Assembly: GCA_002104985.1 (NCBI GenBank)
Contig: MCGO01000060.1
Span: 62,001 to 126,000, forward strand
Length of the DNA: 64,000 nt
DNA from: Rhizoclosmatium globosum
Taxonomy: Eukaryota; Chytridiomycota; Chytridiomycetes; Chytridiales; Chytriomycetaceae
Direction of reading: 5' to 3'
The translations under genes were made by a program, and so were the position numbers. Positions 33,730 to 44,839 of this stretch are shown piece after piece (positions within the stretch are counted from its first letter, which is position 1; each line of letters opens with the position of its first letter). The notes below the pieces were generated by a model that made no database searches, had not been told where the DNA came from, and was given only the letters and a program-made list of their open reading frames with translations.

Positions 33730-34763
33730 TCAAAGTCCCTGTTGTTGATACAAACCCGACTGAACACGAATATTTTCAAGAAACTGTTGATGATGATACG
33801 AGTCTGTCGGAGGCTCGACAACTGGATTTCTGAGCATAGAATTGTAGACAGAAAGTGGGGCTGATTTGTTACCGCGTCCCAAACTTGATTTCTTGGGAGT
33901 CGTTTCCCCTGCCTTGTTTTTTGTTCCCAAGAACACGCCCTTCATCCATCCAATCAAGTCAAACTTCCCGTTGGACTTAGCAGATTTCTTGTAGTCTCGC
34001 TGGTTCGATACATTTGACTGGGTTGCTTCCACTCGCATCATCGTATGACTCCCCACACGCATCAGATTTGACTTAGACCTAAACTCAGAAGCCCCAGCAA
34101 CTCGAGCCTCACCCAACCCAACCGCCGACCGACTTTTCTTGAGATGGAGTGAGTCATAACGCGGCATAATCGACACTGGTCGTCCGTGAATCTCGTATAA
34201 TCCAGCCAAGTTTTCGTATGAAGCTTTTCTCGAAATGGGACGTTCGCGGAGATTGTATTCCGTGTGAATTGACTTTGCGTAGTCCTTGAGCGTGTCTTGG
34301 GCACCAAAAAGGTCTAGTTGGGAGTCAAAGGAGGGATGCGGGAATTGGTAGTTGATTGCTTCGAGGTGTGACGGGTAATGCATAAAGTGGTGCGGATAAG
34401 AGAGATCAGGCGACGATGCTCTGGTCACTCTTTCGTGTTCAAGAGTGTAGAATGGGTTGTGGTCAAGTGGGAGAACTGGGAGGTCTTTGACAGCACAAGG
34501 CTCAGTCGAATCACGAATAGCTTCATCGTACTAGTCCAAAGAGTTAATTAAGCTTAATTATAGTAAAGAAAGAAGGAATAAAAGCGAACCAGGTCAATCA
34601 ACGATCCCAAATCTTCCTTCAAACCAACAGATTTCACTCTTGGGCGAGCCATTGACGGCGTTTCAAATTCTCCGCTTTGATGCCGCGCATTTCGCCAGAA
34701 TTCAACTTCGGCCGCGATGCATCGAAGTTGTTTGTCTTTTGGTTGGGTCGGTGGCGGAAACAT
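33730..34763 (-). CDS. Hypothetical protein, 324 residues
   Basis: Two exons (34590-34763 and 33730-34530) join in phase. The protein is hydrophilic and rich in Ser, Arg and Pro, without signal peptide, membrane helix or domain I recognise. Residues near 150-185 hold repeats of Arg-Pro-X-Ser-X-(Lys/Met) type (ERPISRKASYENL, GRPVSIMPRYDSL), possible kinase or 14-3-3 docking sites. A Lys-rich patch (KKSAKSNGK) precedes GWMKGVFLG. It lies between the peptide precursors and the first GPCR on the same strand, but nothing in the sequence shows a shared role. Confidence 0.55.
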
Positions 34764-34831
34764 CTTTTCTTTCTTTTCGTAACTCTGATTTCTTTCCTTT
34801 CCTTTATTTACATTTCACAATTGTTAAATTA

Positions 34832-35803
34832 TCATGTCGCAGACGCGAATGATTCCTCTTCGGATTCTGGCTTTCCGTGTTTTCGTTGGCCGCAACAAAG
34901 CCGATTTGAAATTTCCCTTTTGAGATCTGGTACAAAGTATATAACAATCAATGCAGTTATAATTGGATCCAGCGCATTGAGTAGGTTCATAAACCCATAC
35001 ACCGCATAATACGAATCGGGCCGTATGCTTAAGTACTCATAAGTTGTAAATTGATTCGTCCAGGTTAAGAGAGCTATCAGTGGCGTAAATGAGACAATGA
35101 AACTTGTTGTCATAAGAATGCTATTTTTTAGAATCGTTCGCTTGACGGAGATTGAAGCAGATTGATCCCCAGCAGTGTTCTGGAGGTACTGTCCTACTTT
35201 CTTGATTGCGTAGAAATACGTCCGTGTGTAGAGAATGATTGCCCCAATGCACGTTGTGAAATATACAGACAGAATCAACTGACTCCAAATGAAGATCATC
35301 AAACTCGAGCCAAATGATGTCTGCAAAGCACGTGTGAATCAATCAAAAACAGCACCGTTTTCAAACTCAACTGTAGCATAAGCCCACACTGTAACTGTGA
35401 TTGAAGTGGTACACAGAGCCAATACAGTGCCAAAGAGCAGCCGATCCAACCAAAGTCCCCATGATCCACACACATGAATATAACGTTCGAGAGCAAGAAT
35501 CAAGTTGAGCCACAGCGAAAGTTGGATCCAGGACGCAGTGACACAGCCAATTAGTTTCAACAAGGCTTCGGTCGGGCTTTCCGAGACCAGCGAACACACA
35601 CTGATCACAAGATTGAACAGGCACCAGAAGCCGCTGAGCCCTGACAAACAGCAAAGGAGAGTATTGAGCCGGCTTGCCGAAACTGCAGATTTGGATTTGT
35701 GTACGAGCAACGCCACAATAAGTCCATTCAAAAGGAGGCCTGCAACAAAAAGCGGAACCTCGAAGAAGTACTGAATAATGGCTAATGGATTCAGATCTGG
35801 CAT
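34832..35803 (-). CDS. Rhodopsin-like (class A-type) seven-helix receptor 1
   Basis: Two exons (35372-35803 and 34832-35320) give about 306 residues with seven hydrophobic helices. Hallmarks: Asn26 in helix 1 (GLLLNGLIV), Glu105-Arg106-Tyr107 at the end of helix 3 (the E/DRY switch), a Pro in helix 6 (FIVSFTPLIALL), and LNALDPIITALIVIYF in helix 7 (the N/DPxxY switch) followed by a basic helix 8 and a Cys pair (CC) that could be palmitoylated. The intron choice (51 bp, 35321-35371) is the one that keeps the frame. The ligand is unknown. It resembles receptor 2 at 39739-40680 in layout and intron position. Confidence 0.75.
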
Positions 35804-36060
35804 ATTGATAACCTGATTCAAAATACTGTGTTTCGTTCGAAGCCACAAATCTTTCCAAAAAAAGTGTGAACTCGTCATCCAACTCTTCTGCTCACTCAAT
35901 TCGACGATAGCATGAAAATAGTGAATGGCACAGAGTGTAGAGTGGAGCAAATGATAGCAAAATGATCCTGCACACTTTGTGTTTCCCTTTTGCATAAACT
36001 CACTTTCTCCCATCCACACATTCTCCTCCTCCATCACAACACCTGATACACGCAAAACAC

Positions 36061-36133
36061 GCTCGATACTGGGATCGAACCAGTGACCTTGAGGTTAACA
36101 GCCCCACGCTACTGCCAGCTGAGCCAACCGAGC
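36061..36133 (-). tRNA. tRNA-Asn (anticodon GTT)
   Basis: The 73-base cloverleaf reads on the minus strand. The acceptor stem is GCTCGGT with ATCGAGC, the A box TGGCTCAGCTGG, the B box GGTTCGATCC, and the anticodon loop CTGTTAA gives GTT. No intron. A TTTT Pol III terminator follows within four bases of the 3' end. Confidence 0.93.
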
Positions 36134-36319
36134 ACTGAAGTTTCTCATGGAATGAACGTCATACAAAGAAGAATTCAAGTTACAGAAGTGAACAGAACGC
36201 GGATAAGTTATCTAATGAAACAATTCAAGGATTTGTAACTTGTTAAGAGATGTTATCAACGGCAGATATATTTGTTGTGAGTGTTGCCATAATTAAAAAT
36301 CATCCCGCCTCCAGCAAAA

Positions 36320-37358
36320 ATGGCATCATTCACCATGAACGACATTCCAGACTTAACTGGCAAAGATATCATCGTTACTGGCGGAACAGCGGGGCTTGGT
36401 CTTGTTTCAGTTGTGGCATTCGCGAAACATGGCGCACATGTCATTACCACTGCACGAAACGAAAAACGCGCTCAAGAAGGCACTACAGCAATTTACACTG
36501 CACTCGCTGAATCGTCTGGTATATCCTTGGATGAAGCCCGTTTCAAATTCAAGGTTGATGTCAAAATCGCCAACCAAGAAGACCTCAAGTCAGTGAACGC
36601 GTTTGCTGATTGGTTTTTGGCTCAGAACCTGAAGTTACATGTCCTGTTGTGTAATGCAGGTATCGCGTTTCCTCCGTTCAAGCTTATTGATGGTATTGTG
36701 AGTGGAGGAGTTTTCACACCTTCAGAATCCTCACACTCGCTTCACAGGAAAGCACGTTTTACGTAAATCACGTTTCACACCATTTGCTCGTGAAGCGACT
36801 TCTTCCTGTTATTCGTGCCTCTGCACCATCTCGAATTGTCTTTGTCTCATCTCTGGCTCACACCATTCCAACCAGTGTTGTATATGACCCACAACCGACC
36901 ACGGACAATTACTATGACGCTCACAGTTATGGATGGTCCAAAGCTGCCAATATCATGGACGCGAATTACTTTCAAAGACTGGTTGGATCCGACGCCGTCT
37001 TCATTAATTCGCTTCATCCAGGATCTGTTTCCACGTCCATTGCTACCAGGGAAAGAGACGCGGCCAAAGCATCTTGGCTTTCTTGGATGATCGCGACCCT
37101 TGTGACTTATTTTGGAAGTACTCCAGAAAAGGGAGCACTTACACAAATGTGAGCAACTTTCTCAATCACACCATTTTAACAGATGAAACCGACAGTTATC
37201 TTTCTGTGAGTACTGATATCGAAAAGCATAATATTCGTGGCAAGTACTTTGACAACTTGGTGGAGAAACCTGTTGCACCATACATTCTTGAGGAAGGGGC
37301 TGACGAAGAATTAGCCAAGTGGACTGACTCTCAAATTGACCGCATTTTAAAATCATGA
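36320..37358 (+). CDS. Short-chain dehydrogenase/reductase (retinol-dehydrogenase-like)
   Basis: Three exons (36320-36697, 36748-37148, 37196-37358) give 313 residues. The Rossmann cofactor motif TGGTAGLG lies near residue 20, CNAG near 114, and the catalytic pair is Tyr187/Lys191 in YGWSK, with the Ser in VFVSSL. The C-terminal NIRGKYF fits the RDH/WWOX-like branch, which reduces carbonyls with NADP(H). The second intron was set so that the frame continues as TQIYLSVS. The substrate is not known. It stands alone between the tRNA and the acyl-CoA synthetase, to which it converges. Confidence 0.8.
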
Positions 37359-37397
37359 TGCCGCTACTTTATTTCTTCTGTTATGAGATCCTGACCT

Positions 37398-39641
37398 TTA
37401 ATACATTCTTTCCACCTCCTTCTCGAACTTGCGAACTATATTCTTTCTGTTGAGCTTCATAGCAGCTGTAAGCATCGTGTTTTGAGGGGTCCACTCTTCA
37501 TGACACAAGTGGGCACGTGTAATGACCTCGGCTTTGACGAATCCAACTTGCTTGGCGATATTCTGCAAGTCCTTGACAACGTAGTCGAGAATGTCTTGAC
37601 GAGAGCAAAGATCTTGGTAATCTAAATTGTCTGTGTCAAGACCAGGAGTCTTTGCCAATTGGCCAGCAAGTGCTCGAATTTCCTTTTCCACAGGCTGAAT
37701 CAAAGCAACGATATAGGATTGATCCATATCCGCGTGAATGCAAATATTCTGCACGTATTTGGAAACCTTGTAATTCGCTTCGAGCTTTTCGAGAGCGACA
37801 TATTCTCCGTTTGACAACTTGATAAGGTTTTTCTTGCGATCAATAATCGTGAAGGTTCCGTTCTCGTTCAATTCAGCGATATCACCAGTCTTGAGCCAAC
37901 CGTCTTCATCAAACGCTTCGGCGGTTAAATCGGGACGCTTGTAATATCCCTTGCTAACACTAAAACCACGAACATACACTTCGCCTTGTGGCTTTGGGCG
38001 GTTTGACACCTTGTATCCGAGTTCAGGACAGTCAACCAACTTTACCTCGCTTGTCTGTGATGGAGCACCCACTCCAGGCAAATGGCAAGTTTCTAACGTT
38101 TGAAGAATCGAACAACCTCCAGCTGCTCAGATACATCAGTTATTGTTATAATCCTGTAAACAAACCTTCAGTCATTCCATAAGCTTTGAAGATCTTTCCA
38201 AGTGCAACAGCCATAAATTCGGCTGTAGAGGCAGGGACTGCTGCTCCTGCAACGCAACCCCAGCCAAAACGCCCTCCGATTGGAAGCAATACTTTCGAAA
38301 AGACAAGCATATCCAACGGCTTGCTTAGAACGCGGAGGTTGTGCTGTATGAGCCATGACTTGATTTTGAATGAAGTCCAAAACAGAGTTTGTGATGCCCA
38401 AGATTTCAAGGCAACTTTTCCTGTAACCTTTTTTCTAATCGCTTCCCACACAGCCGGAACTCCGTTGACTGAAAACAATACAAAATTAATGAAGTGTCGA
38501 AATAGGAGGGAGAAACTCACTGATTGTCGGCTTCAGTTCTGCAAGGTCGCCTTTACAGTTCCGCACAGAGTCATCACTCAACGTTTTTGTCGAGCAGTAT
38601 CCGATTGGAACTTGTCCATCTAAAGAAAAAGAATAAGGACGTTTGGACAAACAGCTTAAGTCGTACACAAAACCAACAACTCGGCAACAAATCCAAAAAC
38701 GTGAGCTTGAGGCAAGAATGCAGCAAACACGTCATCATCTTTTCTGTGATGGATAACTTCCAAATAAATAGCCGTGACTGATGCAACAATGTTTCCATGA
38801 GTCAAGGAGACCCCCTTTGGAGCACCAGTTGATCCTGACGTGTACATAATAACAGCCAAATCTTCGGACTTTGGGGGAATGCACTCATACGTGTTTGCCG
38901 CACCAAGCTCTTCAAAATCAGAGAGGGAAAGCAATCGGACACGGGATTGCAATGCATTGATGTCCTCCACACGAGCAGCGCCATTGTAAATCACAGCTTT
39001 GATGTGCGGACATTTGGAAAGTATCTTGGAAACCATTGGGAGCAATTCGGCATTCGTAAACAGAGCATACGATTCAGTTTCTTGAAGAGAATAGAGTAGT
39101 CCATCTTCTCCGAGTGTGGCATACGCTGTCGTGAGAGTAATTGATCGATGGAAGCACGCGAGAGCGATGAACATCCAGTCTCGGCTGAATTAAGTATGTC
39201 AGAGCTGGTTTGATTCATGGAAACCAACAAAACATACCTTGTCTCTGCGTAAGTCGTGAATTTATCCCCGGGATTAAGTCCTAATGCCTTGAGTGCACTT
39301 GCGTAGTTACGAATAATCTGGTCTGCTTCCCTCCAAGTCAACCATTCGAAGGGGCCCAGCTCATAAAACTTCCAATTCTGCATTTCAGTTGACTCTGTTC
39401 CGTCGCTCCGCTTCTTGACAACCTCCTTCTGCTCTTCGATGATGTTCAGAATGCGGCGTTGGCCAAACATCTTTCGATCTGGCTGGGCTGTCGATGCTAC
39501 TTGGATCATGTTGAAAATCGTGCCAACTCCAGCTTCGGGCGATGCGATCAGGCCATTGACAGCTTTCTTGTGTCTGTAGATGGCTGTGGAGGTGGGAGTT
39601 TCTGTTCCTTTGAGGGCAACTGAGTGTTGGAAGTGTGGCAT
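37398..39641 (-). CDS. Long-chain acyl-CoA synthetase
   Basis: At least five exons; frames are clean. Motifs: YTSGSTGAPKGVSLTH (AMP-binding P-loop), the KAYGMTE / TCHLPG substrate segment split by an intron, GYYKRPDLTAEAFDEDGWLKTGDI, and DRKKNLIKLSNGEYVALEKLE with the catalytic Lys region, ending in NRKNIVRKFEKEVERMY. These place it with the long-chain (ACSL/FAA) synthetases that activate fatty acids at the ER, lipid droplets or peroxisome. The start at 39641 (MPHFQHS) is favoured over an in-frame ATG at 39713 whose extra residues look like 5' UTR. No peroxisomal PTS1 at the C terminus. Confidence 0.85.
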
Positions 39642-39738
39642 TTCTTTCGAGTGTTCTGCGAAACTCAATATCTCCGAACAAGCATGTCCGATCTCTACAA
39701 CAACCAGCCACATTCAAGAAAGATCTACTTATCTAACT

Positions 39739-40680
39739 TTATTCCAACGTTATATCAGTATAGCTACCGTCATCGGGAGGATCGTCAAATTTCCTCCCTA
39801 ACCATCCTAACAATATCCTCTTCACGTTTGGCACGAAATAGGCAGCCAATAAAGCAGTCACAAGAGGATCTAATCCTGCTAAAGCATTTACAAACACTGT
39901 CGTAATAAGACGTTTCTGCCCAGTCAAATCAGCACCAAATTGCATCAACACGATTTGAGGTATGTAAAACACGAGAAACGATAGCGTCATCAGAACTGAA
40001 TTCGCCAGAATACGACGTGTTGTGACACGAACATACTCATCACCACCCTCTCGACTTGCGGATAACTTTGAGAGAACTTTGCGTGCATACCAGTACGTTT
40101 GACTGTACAATCCGAATGTTAACGCCGTCGTAACAATCAAAGTGGATGGAATGATGTATTTCCAACTCATTATCCGAATCGAAACGAATTCAACCTAGTG
40201 TCGAGGTTAGAAAGGAGTTCAAAATTGCGACCGCCTTACAGTTGACTGATTCCAAATTATCAGTCCGATAAGCGAGAAACATGAAGTCAATCCAACCACA
40301 AACCAGATCCGCGATAGTCGGGGTCCAACACCACAAACATGGAAATATCTCTCCATCGCAAGCACGACATTGAACCAAAGCACGATCTCAAGCCAGACTG
40401 GATTCGAGCTCTCATTCAACCGGGAAAAGAACTCACTGTTGTAATACAGACTGATCAGATATGTGACGACATTAAACAAAGACCAAATCATATTCAGGAA
40501 CACAATAGTGGCGAGAAGGTTGTAGACTCTTGATTGCATCGACGATTTTGCCAGTACAAATGCTGCGAATGTCACTAGCGAGGAAATGAAGCCAAGGATG
40601 AAGATGGGAACAATGAGGCAGTATAAGTAATAGTAGTATGGGTCCTTGTCTGGAGATTCAACGAGGAAGAGCAGCCCCAT
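39739..40680 (-). CDS. Rhodopsin-like (class A-type) seven-helix receptor 2
   Basis: Two exons (40240-40680 and 39739-40194) give 298 residues. Seven helices; Glu110-Arg111-Tyr112 at the end of helix 3 (AMERYFHVCG, as in receptor 1's ALERYIHVCG), helix 6 with FLVFYIPQIVL, and helix 7 NALAGLDPLVTALLAAYF followed by VPNVKR, close to receptor 1's IYFVPDLKR. The intron falls at the same place between helices 4 and 5. Receptor 1 and 2 are therefore old paralogues. The ligand is unknown; the N terminus is short, which suits a small ligand or short peptide. Confidence 0.75.
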
Positions 40681-41141
40681 CTTGTGCAGTACAAGGCTTT
40701 CCCAATTTAGAAACAGAAAAATAAGATAAATCTATATTGGAATACCAATCACGACTTTTTAGAAATAATGCCAAACGTTCCTCTTCCTGACCCCTAAGTT
40801 TCTGAATTATAGAAGGAGGACGCCGTAGTATGCAAAAAACTGAGTGGGGTTGTCTTGTCGCCTGATATTCATAGGATGTGCGTATGGAGCAGGTTGCAAC
40901 GGATCAACGTACGTCTTCTTTTGTCTTGCTGGACAAACCTGATACAGCGTTTGGTTATCGAGGATGGTGATGACATACACACACTTGCGGCTTAGGGAAC
41001 GGGTACATGGCACAAGACCAGAAACTCTAGAATTTACCGTTTATTTGTCGCCGAACTTGTTGGGGTTTCTTGAGTTTGTATGTGAAAGGAGTTGACGCAA
41101 AAGTGTTTTCCAGATACAAATTCAATCATGGCGAAATTGGC
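40681..41141. other. Intergenic, no firm gene
   Basis: The upstream flank of receptor 2 and the downstream flank of a coiled-coil gene. A 68-residue open frame on the minus strand (40807-41013) has Arg/Lys/Pro-rich text without a recognisable domain and was not called. Confidence 0.4.
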
Positions 41142-41471
41142 TTATTTCCAAAGCAAAAAAAGGACAGCGAATTGGACATGAGGAGAATGAAAGATGTGTC
41201 GTTCTTCTTTCATGGCCCGGGCAAGTTCTCGTTTGAGAACATTGAGACTGGACTCAGCTTCCTCCAGCATGTGCTCTACCAATGTTCGAGCGTTTCTTAT
41301 TGCGACAGAAGTGCCTTTAGAGTCAGCGAAACGAGTATCGTTACCACGGCGAAAATGGAGGAACGAAGAACTCGCTGCGAGCTTATTTAGAAACGATTTA
41401 GAAACTACTGGCTCTTTGCCGCTAAAGGATTTATTATTTTTTTGCCCTTTGTCGTAACCCCTCTTCACCAT
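41142..41471 (-). CDS. Small coiled-coil protein, copy A
   Basis: 109 residues. The region TLVEHMLEEAESSLNVLKRE is an amphipathic helix with Glu/Leu heptads and matches the 51294-51725 protein (TLAENMLEEVSLKLSSLERE, then KEERHI). The N-terminal third is basic and Ser-rich. Its ATG overlaps the stop of the membrane-protein exon upstream by one base (TAATG), unusual for a nuclear gene, so the two may really be one gene with a missed intron or a lost base. Function unknown. Confidence 0.45.
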   Translation of the reverse strand: MVKRGYDKGQKNNKSFSGKEPVVSKSFLNKLAASSSFLHFRRGNDTRFADSKGTSVAIRNARTLVEHMLEEAESSLNVLKRELARAMKEERHIFHSPHVQFAVLFLLWK

Positions 41472-41940
41472 TATTTGCGAACTGAGAATGCAAGGGCCAG
41501 GATTCCAGTGGCGAAAACGCTTCCACAGACGTAGACCCAGAATTTTGACTTTCCAAGTCTGAAGGTATCGAGCAGTACGGGGAAGAAGCTAAAGTATCTG
41601 ATGAGTCTGAGGCATTGACGTGGGAAAGCGCTACAGAAGCTGACAAAGGCAAGCAATCCGAGGCACATTCCACTGATCCAGCAAAAGTAACTTGATCCGC
41701 ATTGGGATTGTCCAGCGAAAACCACTGTCGTAAGAACAGTGGTAAATCCAACCACGACGATGACACAGCTGGAATGCAGTGATGCTAGGCATTAAGTTAA
41801 TGAGCCCTTTCACAAATGTCAATTACCTTTCACGTTAATTGGGTTCGTTATTGTAGTTTGAGGTAGGGTAACTGAGGTGCGTCGTGCCTCCGCTAGGACC
41901 TTTTTAGCCTGGAAACAGATTTCATTTATTGGTGTAGTAT
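41471..41940 (-). CDS. Small multi-helix membrane protein
   Basis: Exons around 41865-41930 and 41473-41805 encode about 120 residues. After a hydrophilic stretch (EARRTSVTLPQTT) come at least three hydrophobic helices (VIVVVGFTTVLTTVVF; MCLGLLAFVSFC; VYVCGSVFATGILALAF), ending SVRK. The first exon could not be fixed: the phase of the exon at about 41940 needs an upstream partner I did not find. No family was recognised. Confidence 0.4.
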
Positions 41941-42127
41941 GTGGTGAACAATGAAAAAGATACTTCCAGCAAACATAATGATATTATTAGCTATCCACAG
42001 CAGAGATCAAGTGAAAATCATCATGAGGAGTGGAGTCGGCATAGATTGAGTGCTTACTGACGTACTTTTGAATGTACTTTAACGCATCATCAAGAGTGGG
42101 TAATTGCAGTGATAATTGATATTGGGT

Positions 42128-42152
42128 TTCCAATGTCAAACTTTTATTGGAA
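42128..42152. repeat. Helitron-associated hairpin 1 (TTCCAAT...ATTGGAA)
   Basis: Seven-base perfect arms around an 11-base loop, 35 bp past the stop of the 317-residue gene. Same family as the intron hairpins listed below. Confidence 0.6.
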
Positions 42153-42186
42153 TTCAGTAAATGGAAAAGATATGAAATATAGAGGA

Positions 42187-43193
42187 TTACCAATTATTCT
42201 CAGCAACCTCAGTTGCAGCAGTAACAGAGCCGAAAGAGATCATGTTTGGAAGATTTGGCGTAGCACGTTTGAAGACAGCAATCCAAGCAGGGACTAAAGA
42301 GAAGGGCCAAACAGTGGAGTCCTTCTTCTTTTCGATCTTGATCATGCAGGAAACCAAGACGAAGTCACCAGGGTGCAAGACAGCAGTATCACCTTGCAAT
42401 GGATTTCCAAGCTCCTTAAGATTAAAGGATTCGGTAGCATCGTACAGCGGGATCACAAATTTTCCTTCAGCATTCGTGGAGAAAGGAATGTTTTCTGGGA
42501 GACTAGTTCTCTGGCGTTTGGTAGGGGTGAAACGGTCAACACGAGGTGGAGCAAAGTCGGACTTGATACGCGAGAATTGAATGTATTTATCGCCATTGTT
42601 AACCCCAAAACAGTAGTCTTTCGCAAAAAGCTTTGCGGATTTGTTCTTGGTGTGGGTTTCCCCAAGGTACTGGAAGAATTCTCTGACTTGTCTTACAGGA
42701 GTGCAACTGAAACCAAGAAGGGACGCGACATCAAAGTTAGCATTTGGGTTAGGAGGAGCAAACGTTAAATCCGTAAAGTTTGCAACCTTGACCATCATAG
42801 CATGCAGGGATGGAGTCGCGACTCTTTCTTTTGTCAAGCGGTTTAAATAATAACCATCTAAAAATCGATTAAGAAATCGAATATGTAACAAATATTGGAA
42901 AAATTCATACATCCATTAAGACCAAAGTATTCCATGCCATAAAATTTTGGATTGCGCAGAGGATCATTAAGGCCAACAGCGTTGTCAGGGACACCTGAGA
43001 CTACAGAGAACTTGTTGAAAACCTCAACCAACTTATCGGGAATTTCGGTAAGTTGGACATGGTCAGGCATAAGGTAGTCCTCGGGATGGTTTGGAGCTGC
43101 GTCACTTGTGTCGACCCAGCCGGAAAAGTCGTTGCCACAGGAGGAAGAAGATCCAGAGTTGGATGGGGAGCTCAAGGAGGGATTCAAATTCAT
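42187..43193 (-). CDS. Unrecognised 317-residue protein at the left side of the Helitron-like element
   Basis: Two exons (42911-43193 and 42187-42857) join in phase. A Ser-rich N terminus is followed by a Pro/Asp segment and a globular part with LHPGDFVLVSCMIKIEKKKD near the C terminus, which has the look of a beta-barrel or nucleic-acid-binding fold, and a basic PTKRQRT patch. I do not recognise the family. It is bracketed by the hairpin at 42128 and the one at 43351, so it may be cargo of the transposon or a second element (inference). Confidence 0.5.
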
Positions 43194-43655
43194 TTTCTGA
43201 AGAAGATTTTGTGAGAGAAAGTGAAAGGGGATGCGTCCTTTTTAAGGGAATTTGGGAGGCACAGTTCATTAAAAAATCCGATGAAAATCTCAACAAAGCC
43301 ACAGAAAAATTGGCAAGCCGAAGAAGAATATTCCAATCATTAATTCAAAATCCAATTAAAAGAAATTATTGGAATGAAAAAAGGAAAGAAATAAATGGGG
43401 GACAAAATTTTACCGGCATTGAGTCTGCTTACAATTCAAGGGGGAAGGAAATACGAGATTGAGTGGCTAAGAGCCAAGCACGTAATCACAAAACACAGGA
43501 ATACACAATATGCACAATGTGTAGACAGGAAGGAAACGGGAGAAAAATGCATAAGAAATGAAAGGAAGGGAATAAAATATCGTTATCACAACAAATTGAG
43601 TCAAGCAATTAGGGTTATGGTCCACAAGAACGATCCTTGCAAGAACTTCCCTTGA
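43194..43655. other. AT/GA-rich spacer left of the Rep region, containing a hairpin
   Basis: No coding region. It is A-rich on the plus strand and contains hairpin 2 at 43351-43373. It may contain the 5' end of the transposon, but no unambiguous terminus was found. Confidence 0.45.
43351..43373. repeat. Helitron-associated hairpin 2
   Basis: TCCAAT and ATTGGA arms around an 11-base A-rich loop; another TTCCAAT lies at 43331-43337. Intergenic, upstream of the accessory gene. Confidence 0.55.
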
Positions 43656-44733
43656 ATGCAGACACCTGACAGATCGTCCCCTTTGAACTACTCAACAACG
43701 GCCATGCGGGCGTCAAACACACCTGATACCTCCCGTGCAATTATAAACAATGAAGCAAGCGGGAGTGCATTGAGGGACTGTGGTGGAGCTCCTTCAAACA
43801 TTGACATCAATGACCACGCAGTGGATGAGGACGCAGAAGAATTGGAAAGGGACGACGAGGAGTCTGTAAACGTCGTAAGTATTTAGATCTTACACTAAAT
43901 CATCTAACGGTGCAACAATAGAGTCGTCAACCACCATCTTTTGAATCGATCTTGCAAGTGTATGAAAGTGTACCAACAGGAGGATTTGTTGTTGAATACC
44001 AGGACATGGAGAAAAACACTGGATTGGCTGCGAATTCAATGCTTGTAAGTATGATGGCAAGTGCTGCACCTATTGTGAAGGATATGGAGGCAGGAGCCGC
44101 CTTCAAACTGGCTGTTGTGGACATAATGGAGGTGGCAAAGAAATGCGCAGAAAGTATTCTTGAACAGTATAAGGAAGTTAGTGGGGCACTGTTCTATATT
44201 TGCATGGTGTGGATTAGGTTGGTGACTTCCAATAACTTTGAATTATTGGAAACCCTAAATTGTTGAAATCAGAATTTATGTTGAACCGGAAATCTCATGG
44301 GAAGAATTTGAAGTCACATATGGTAGACACACTGAAGTGGCTGAACAAGTTCATTACTATTCACGTATCTGATGCTGGCAAGGGAAAATCTGCAAAGGGC
44401 AAGAAGGGATTGGCTGGAACTAAGAATCAAATCATTAGTTTTCTTGGTGCACAAAACACAGACTTCTTTTTGACATCTGTGGAAGTCGCGAAGAAAAGGA
44501 ATGCAGTCAAAAACAGCTTCATAGTCGGAGTCAGTGATGATGACAAATCGGAAATGGAAGAGGAGAAACTCCAAGTAAAGAAGAAGAAGAAGGTTCAACC
44601 TACTGTGAGTGAAGAGGCTGAAGTGTTTGTGTTGAACATAAAGGGGCGGGATGTGCGCGTTCAGGTGATGGATGGCATGGAAGCATTGGCTAACTTTCAG
44701 AAGGATGAAGATGGCAGAATAGTTATTGATTAA
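43656..44733 (+). CDS. Helitron accessory gene, 3' model uncertain
   Basis: Exons 43656-43874 and 43922-44217 join in phase to give about 170 residues with an acidic Asp/Glu stretch (DAEELERDDEESVNVV) and helical text (AAFKLAVVDIMEVAKKCAES). The next intron (44218-44272) contains a hairpin. Spliced there, the frame reads IYVEPEISWEEFEVTYGRH but soon meets a stop. The other frame is open to 44733 and is Lys/Glu-rich. One base is probably lost, or the gene is decaying. No domain was recognised. Confidence 0.45.
44227..44251. repeat. Hairpin 3, inside accessory-gene intron
   Basis: TTCCAATAA and TTATTGGAA arms, 7-base loop, ending 21 bases before the 3' splice AG at 44271-44272. Confidence 0.75.
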
Positions 44734-44839
44734 TTTAATCAATGCTTTGATGCTTGGGCTGGGATTTTGCAATAAAGAAAAAGGCAGTTGATGCAACTCC
44801 CTTTTTTTCTTTCTGAAAATCAAAGGACATTCCTGCCAG

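Noticed and set aside
40807..41013. 68-residue minus-strand frame near receptor 2
   Set aside because: No homology recognised, low complexity, no conserved neighbour.
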